DNA of 43,639 bases, taken from contig JAEWHT010000174.1 of assembly GCA_023387695.1 (NCBI GenBank), positions 1-43,639 of the forward strand, written 5' to 3'. The notes under the pieces were generated by a model, which was not told where the DNA came from, did no database searches, and saw only the letters and a list, made by a program, of their open reading frames with translations. How positions within the stretch are numbered: position 1 is the first letter of the stretch; each line of letters begins with the position of its first letter. Positions 39,213 to 43,639 of the stretch are shown piece by piece. The translations under genes were made by a program, and so were the position numbers. This DNA is from Pseudomonadota bacterium (GTDB lineage: Bacteria; Pseudomonadota; Alphaproteobacteria; Rhizobiales; Xanthobacteraceae).

Positions 39213-40709
39213 TCAGTGGATCGCCGCGTACATGATCTTCTCCTCCGTCGCCTCCAGCGCGGAGAACTCTTCCACGACCTTGCCCTGGCGCGAGACCAGG
39301 ATGCGGTCGGACAGCGCCATGATCTCGGGCAGGTAGGACGAGATCACCACGACCGCCTTGCCCTCGTCGGCGAGCCGGTTGATCAACTCGTGGATCTCGA
39401 CGATGGCGCCGACGTCGACGCCGCGGGTCGGCTCGTCGAAGATGATCAGGTCAGGCTCCTGCACCAGCGACTTGGCGATGACGACCTTCTGCTGATTGCC
39501 GCCCGAAAGCTCGACCACCTTGCCGTCGTCGCTGATGGCGCGAACCTTGAGCTTCTCGATCCAGCTCTTGCCGACCGCCTCGGTTTCCCTCCGCGACAGC
39601 ATCATCCGGCCCCGCGGAAATTTCGACAGCAGGCCAAGATAAATATTGCGGGCGATCGAGGACGTTTCGAAGAAGCCCTCGACCTTGCGATCCTCCGTGA
39701 CATAGGCGATGCCGGCCTTCACTGCGGGTGCCGGCACCCGATAGCGCACTGGCTGGTCGTGCAGCAGGATCTCGCCGCCGTGGAAGAAATCGCGTTTGAG
39801 CACGCCGGCGACGATCTTGAACGTCTCGGTGCGACCCGCGCCGACGAGGCCGAACACACCGGTGATCTGGCCCGCGAAGACCGACAGCGAATTGTTCTTC
39901 ACCATCGGCGCCATCTTCAGATTCTGCACCGTGAGCACGCGCGCGCCGGCCGGCCGCACGCTGCTCTTGCGCGCGCCATAGAGCGTGTTGGAGAGGTCGC
40001 GTCCGACCATGGCCTGTACGATCGCGGCACGATCAAACTTCGCGACATCGTCGGTGACGACATGCTTGCCATCGCGCAGCACCGTGATGCGGTCGGCGAG
40101 CAGCAGCGCCTCTTCCAGCGCGTGTGAGATGAAGACAATCGAGACGCCGCGCTTCTTGAGATCGCGGACGAGGTCGAAGAAGTATTTCTTCTCCTCCGGC
40201 GTCAGCGATGCGGTCGGCTCGTCGAAGATGATGACCTTGGCGCGGTGCAGGACCGCGCGGGCGATCTCGACCATCTGCTTCTTGGCAGCGCCGAGGCCGC
40301 CGACGGTAGCGGTCGGCGTCACGTCGAAGTTGAGCGACTGCAAAAACTGCTGCGCGGCGATGTAGATGCCGCGCAGGCGGTTGTAAAATTTCTCCTGCCC
40401 GAGAAACAGGTTTTGCGCGACCGTCATGGTCGGCACGAGGCTGTTCTCCTGGAACACCATGGCGATGCCGAGATTGCGGGCCTCTAGTGGCGTCTTCGGC
40501 GCGACGTCGGCGCCGTCGACCATCATGGTCCCCGAGGTCAGCGTCACCACGCCCGCCATCACCTTGGTGAGGGTCGACTTGCCGGCGCCGTTCTCGCCAA
40601 CCAGTGCGTGGATCTCGCCGCGGCGGAGGTCGAAGTCGACCCCGTCGATCGCGGGAACGCCGGCATAGAGTTTTGTAGCCTTGCGCAGCGAGAGTGCGAT
40701 GTCGCTCAT
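39213..40709 (-). CDS. Sugar ABC transporter ATP-binding protein, RbsA/MglA type
   Basis: A 498-residue protein with two ATPase domains. The first has Walker A GENGAGKST and Walker B VIIFDEPTASL, but its signature is degenerate (GLGAAKKQ). The second has a degenerate Walker A lacking Lys (GLVGAGRTET) and an intact signature LSGGNQQ with LIIFDEPTRGVD. One functional and one degenerate composite ATP site result, as is usual in the RbsA family. It powers the carbohydrate-uptake family 2 permease at 41800. Its ATG overlaps the stop of the propeller gene by four bases. The substrate, probably a sugar or nucleoside-like compound, is unknown. Confidence 0.94.
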   Translation of the reverse strand: MSDIALSLRKATKLYAGVPAIDGVDFDLRRGEIHALVGENGAGKSTLTKVMAGVVTLTSGTMMVDGADVAPKTPLEARNLGIAMVFQENSLVPTMTVAQNLFLGQEKFYNRLRGIYIAAQQFLQSLNFDVTPTATVGGLGAAKKQMVEIARAVLHRAKVIIFDEPTASLTPEEKKYFFDLVRDLKKRGVSIVFISHALEEALLLADRITVLRDGKHVVTDDVAKFDRAAIVQAMVGRDLSNTLYGARKSSVRPAGARVLTVQNLKMAPMVKNNSLSVFAGQITGVFGLVGAGRTETFKIVAGVLKRDFFHGGEILLHDQPVRYRVPAPAVKAGIAYVTEDRKVEGFFETSSIARNIYLGLLSKFPRGRMMLSRRETEAVGKSWIEKLKVRAISDDGKVVELSGGNQQKVVIAKSLVQEPDLIIFDEPTRGVDVGAIVEIHELINRLADEGKAVVVISSYLPEIMALSDRILVSRQGKVVEEFSALEATEEKIMYAAIH

Positions 40710-41803
40710 GTCCGAAACTCCTCGGCCAGACCAGCAAGCGGCAGTTTCAGGACTCGACCTGGTCCCTTGGCGATAAGCACAAGATCGTTGCCCATCTCGA
40801 CAGCCGCCACGACGCCGTGATTGATGCCGTCGACCCTACTGTGCAGCGAATAGAGCGGCTGTCCGTCCGCATCGAGGCGGATGACGAGGCCATAGGAGCG
40901 TGGCGGCGCCCACGGCTTGATCACGCCCATGGTCTTGATATGTGCGCCCTGCATCGGCTCCTTGAACGAGCGCCCGGAACGCAGGCGCGGAGCTACCCAA
41001 TAAGCAGGATCGATCTCGGCCATCATCCGGCGCCGATAACCGGGCTCGCGCAACACGAACTCGACAAGCTGTGTCCGCGCTGTAAAGGCGGTGAGCCAAT
41101 AGCCGCCACCGGAAGCCTTCGATAGCCGCGACGGATAGACGGGGAGGTGAGCCAGCACGACCTTTGGCGATGCGCCCGGCGCGATGAGAACGAGGCGATG
41201 GCGCCAGCTCTCGCTGACCAGCATGGCGTTGCCATGCGCGCAGGCGCCGAAGGCGTAGCCGAGTCCCTGGGCCAAACGCGTCACGGTTTTGGTGCCGGGA
41301 TCCAGCTTGAACACGCGGCCGGTCCGATTGAGTTCCAGCAGGTCGCGCGCCCAATCATCGACACCCGATGTCGAGGAGCCGTCGGTCGCAATGATCGTGT
41401 TGTCGTCCGCCAGCGCCAGCGCATTGATGGCGTTGAACGCCGCATCGGCCAAGATCGCGGTCGGCTGCTCGGCCGAGGGATTCGCGTAAACTCGCACCTC
41501 GCGCCCGCCAAGCGCGACCGCAAGGCCTCCGCCAGGCAATACACACAGCGCAGATATCGGCCGCTCGAAGCTGCGTACCTGCGTCGTCGAACCACCGTTC
41601 AGGCTCATCAGCCGCGAGCCATCCGCGATGAAGAGATTGCTTCCATCAGTCGCGAGATCTTCCGGCGCCTCACATGTCAGCAGGGTCTCGGCCGATTCCA
41701 GCTTCTGGTTCGGCTTCAATGCGCCGTCGAACGACGGCACGGTGATGGTAGCGTCGCCGCGTCCGAGAAAGCGGTTCGCGAAGTCTCTGACGGCAGCGAT
41801 CAC
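40706..41803 (-). CDS. SMP-30/strictosidine-synthase-like beta-propeller protein
   Basis: A 365-residue protein of six-bladed propeller type, with repeats such as EDLATDGSNLFIADGSRLMSL, INALALADDNTIIATDGSS and LGYAFGACAHGNAMLVSESW. The segment SGGGYWLTAFTARTQLVEFV and EPGYRRRMMAEIDPAYWVAP parallels the C-terminal domain of the upstream permease fusion. No signal peptide is seen from the GTG at 41803, which overlaps the upstream stop (GTGA) and follows GGGGGAAG. Lactone hydrolysis or a ligand-binding role linked to the transporter is inferred. It overlaps the ATPase start as well, so three genes are coupled. Confidence 0.85.
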   Translation of the reverse strand: MIAAVRDFANRFLGRGDATITVPSFDGALKPNQKLESAETLLTCEAPEDLATDGSNLFIADGSRLMSLNGGSTTQVRSFERPISALCVLPGGGLAVALGGREVRVYANPSAEQPTAILADAAFNAINALALADDNTIIATDGSSTSGVDDWARDLLELNRTGRVFKLDPGTKTVTRLAQGLGYAFGACAHGNAMLVSESWRHRLVLIAPGASPKVVLAHLPVYPSRLSKASGGGYWLTAFTARTQLVEFVLREPGYRRRMMAEIDPAYWVAPRLRSGRSFKEPMQGAHIKTMGVIKPWAPPRSYGLVIRLDADGQPLYSLHSRVDGINHGVVAAVEMGNDLVLIAKGPGRVLKLPLAGLAEEFRT

Positions 41804-43639
41804 GATTGCTTCCCCCACCGCTTGTCATACTGGACGAAGTTCGGATCGGCCTTGTCGAGCTTGTAGCGGCCGATCCGGTTGTTGAGGATGCCGCCGAGAT
41901 AGAGATAGCCGCGATGCTCGCGCATCGAGGTGATCATCGGATGGTTCTCGCCGTGCAGGTCCCAGAACGATTCGACGATCTTGCCCTGCTCGTTGAACTT
42001 GACCACGCAGCCGGTGTTGATGTTGGGGAATAGCCATTCGTCGACCGGCACGCGTTTGGCCATCCGACGGCGGAAGCCCGGCATCTTCCAGGCGAGGTCG
42101 AGCGAGGGGCTGCGCATGCCGACCAGTGCCAGCCAGTAATTGCCGTCGGAGGCGAGGTTGATGTTGTCGGGGTAGCCCGGCAGGTTATCCATCACCACTT
42201 CGACCGCGCCCTTCTTCGGGCCTGCAAACCAATAGCGCTTGATCGAGCAGCCAAAGGTTTCTGCGAACAGGATCGACTGTCCGTCGCTGGCAACGCAGAT
42301 GCCGTTGGGGAATTTGAGGCCGCGTAGCTCGGTGCGTGTCGTGCCGGTCTTGGTGTCGTAGGAGATGATGCGGCCATTGCCGCGCGCCTCCAGGCCGTCG
42401 ATCGGCCATTCATCCATCTCGTAACGGACCGTCGCTTCGGAGAAGAAGATCAGGCCGTCGTCGGTAATGTCGAGGTCGTCGGCGAGCCGGAGACGGCTGT
42501 CGTCGTTGACCGAGCGCATGCTGCGGTTGGTCTCGTCGGTCGCTTTTTCCACGGTGCCATCAGGCTTGATGCGATAGAGCCCCATACCGCCGATGCAGAC
42601 ATAGAGATTGTCCTCTCGGTCGAAGGCCATGCCGAGCGGTTGGCCGCCGATATGGGCGAACACCTCCATCTTTTGGTAGTCGGGCGCGAGGAAGCGCATG
42701 ATGTCGCCGTGACGCGAGCCGGCGTAGAGATTGTCATGGCGATCGAGGATGACGTCTTCCGGCGCCTCGATGCGGCCGAGGCCGATCGCCTCGACGACAC
42801 GCAGCTTGTCGTTCTGCTCGAATGGCCCGCCCTGTCCGATCTCGGTCGGTGGTGGTGGTGGCAGCTCGTGATAGGTCGGCGCGACATAGACCTTGCTGAT
42901 GATGCGGGTCCGGTTCTTTTGCCAGCGGATGTCGACCATGGCCGCGACGAGCAGGATGCCGGCGAGCGCCATGCGGTTGACGCCGCCACGCGCGTTCATG
43001 GTGGTAAGGCCGTTGGTGATCAGGAGCACGATCAGCACGCCCACCGCCGATTTGGCAACCGAGCCCTTGCCGCCGCCGAGCGTGATGCCACCGAGCACCG
43101 TCGCGGTCAGCACGATCACCTCGAGCCCAACGCCGATGTCGCCGCCGACGGTGCCGAGCCGGGACGCGAAGAACAGCGCGGCAATGCTGGTGAGCACGCC
43201 GCTTGCGACGTAGCAGAGCGCGATCGTTCGGCGAACGGGAATGCCGGAATTATACGCCGATCGACGCGAGCCGCCGATCGCGGTGATGTGCCAGCCGGGC
43301 CGCAGGCGGGTGAGGAAGATGTGGCCGAAAATGGCGATGACGATGTAGGCCAGCGCCACGGTTGGAATGCCGAAGACAGAACCGGCGCCAATGAAATCCC
43401 AGGACGGGATGTCGGGAAAAGCCGAGGCGATGGCGTTGGAGTAACGCTGGATCAGGAGATCGTAAGCCGAGCGGTAGATGATCAGTGTGATCAGCGTTGT
43501 GATGAACGCGCGCAGCCGCAGATATCCAACCAGGACGCCGTTGACGGCACCCAGCATCGCCCCACAGAGCAACGTGGCGACCACGACTGCCGGCACCGGC
43601 CAGCCCAACACATCAAGCAGATAGAGCGCGCAGAAATCG
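41800..43639 (-). CDS. ABC sugar permease fused to an SMP-30/strictosidine-synthase-like beta-propeller (partial)
   Basis: The gene runs off the right edge; at least 612 residues are visible. The first part (about 1-240 of the visible frame) is a RbsC-like permease with several helices and the family segment FITTLITLIIYRSAYDLL, ATVLGGITLGGGKGSVAKSA. A Pro-rich linker (LPPPPPTEIGQGG) leads to a six-bladed propeller of about 340 residues with EDVILDRHDNLYAGSRHGDI, GMAFDREDNLYVCIGG, LADDLDITDDGLIFFSEA, YPDNINLASDGNYWLALVG. The reading frame is continuous, so this is a real fusion and not two overlapping genes. It is coupled by GTGA to the second propeller gene. The N-terminal part and any binding protein lie outside the window. 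Confidence 0.9.
   Translation of the reverse strand, partial: DFCALYLLDVLGWPVPAVVVATLLCGAMLGAVNGVLVGYLRLRAFITTLITLIIYRSAYDLLIQRYSNAIASAFPDIPSWDFIGAGSVFGIPTVALAYIVIAIFGHIFLTRLRPGWHITAIGGSRRSAYNSGIPVRRTIALCYVASGVLTSIAALFFASRLGTVGGDIGVGLEVIVLTATVLGGITLGGGKGSVAKSAVGVLIVLLITNGLTTMNARGGVNRMALAGILLVAAMVDIRWQKNRTRIISKVYVAPTYHELPPPPPTEIGQGGPFEQNDKLRVVEAIGLGRIEAPEDVILDRHDNLYAGSRHGDIMRFLAPDYQKMEVFAHIGGQPLGMAFDREDNLYVCIGGMGLYRIKPDGTVEKATDETNRSMRSVNDDSRLRLADDLDITDDGLIFFSEATVRYEMDEWPIDGLEARGNGRIISYDTKTGTTRTELRGLKFPNGICVASDGQSILFAETFGCSIKRYWFAGPKKGAVEVVMDNLPGYPDNINLASDGNYWLALVGMRSPSLDLAWKMPGFRRRMAKRVPVDEWLFPNINTGCVVKFNEQGKIVESFWDLHGENHPMITSMREHRGYLYLGGILNNRIGRYKLDKADPNFVQYDKRWGKQS

Overview
This 43.6 kb window is high-GC alphaproteobacterial chromosome, most likely Bradyrhizobium or a close relative. 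The reasons are an mbfA iron-export gene behind a perfect Irr-type iron control element, several families of long intergenic palindromes typical of that group, a DUF1127 gene divergent from a LysR gene, and many acyl-CoA, SDR, amidase and ABC catabolic genes. There is no integrase, transposase, CRISPR array or rRNA. One tRNA is present (initiator fMet). All calls come from reading the sequence; no database search was run.

Layout. 1-4.5 kb: the 3' end of an unrecognised gene, a CitA-like citrate/H+ symporter, a GcvA-like LysR regulator divergent from a DUF1127 protein, a GNAT acetyltransferase and an enoyl-CoA hydratase. 4.5-10 kb: an SDR with an altered active site, an AidB-like acyl-CoA dehydrogenase, a zinc alcohol dehydrogenase and an amidase. 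10-12.5 kb: a tight three-gene operon (mbfA, an outer-membrane-like protein, cytochrome b561) headed by a perfect TTTAGAA-N3-TTCTAAA box. 12.6-14 kb: an uncharacterised cytosolic protein and an exported protein with two poly-His runs. 14-23.2 kb: a hydrolase/detoxification neighbourhood (epoxide-hydrolase-like, two closely related MBL hydrolases, serine beta-lactamase-like hydrolase, GST, FAH-family enzyme), a DUF3775 protein, a translationally coupled SDR/quinone-oxidoreductase pair and a CvpA-like membrane protein. 23.4-25.4 kb: a GMC oxidoreductase and tRNA-fMet.

25.4-31.4 kb: an NMT1/SsuA-type ABC importer whose solute-binding protein, GntR/FCD regulator, ATPase and two permeases form one operon with 4-base stop/start overlaps. 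It is divergent from an FAH-family hydrolase and a cyclase-family (kynurenine-formamidase-like) amidohydrolase. Together they look like uptake plus catabolism of one unidentified compound. 31.4-33 kb: a very short trimeric autotransporter overlapping a gene for an exported Pro-rich protein. 33.3-35.9 kb: a three-gene operon of an exported spermidine-synthase-fold protein, a membrane protein matching the membrane half of fused MFS/spermidine synthases, and an exported M28/glutaminyl-cyclase-like protein.

36-39 kb: a PhzF-family protein, a DUF1349 protein and a Cys-containing ArsR repressor divergent from a classical SDR, with a perfect 12-7-12 operator between them. 39.2-43.6 kb: a sugar-type ABC system running off the right edge. 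Its permease is fused to an SMP-30/strictosidine-synthase-like beta-propeller, followed by a second stand-alone propeller and an RbsA-like double ATPase, all with 4-base overlaps. The permease-propeller fusion, the iron-regulated mbfA operon and the exported spermidine-synthase-fold operon are the most interesting systems here.
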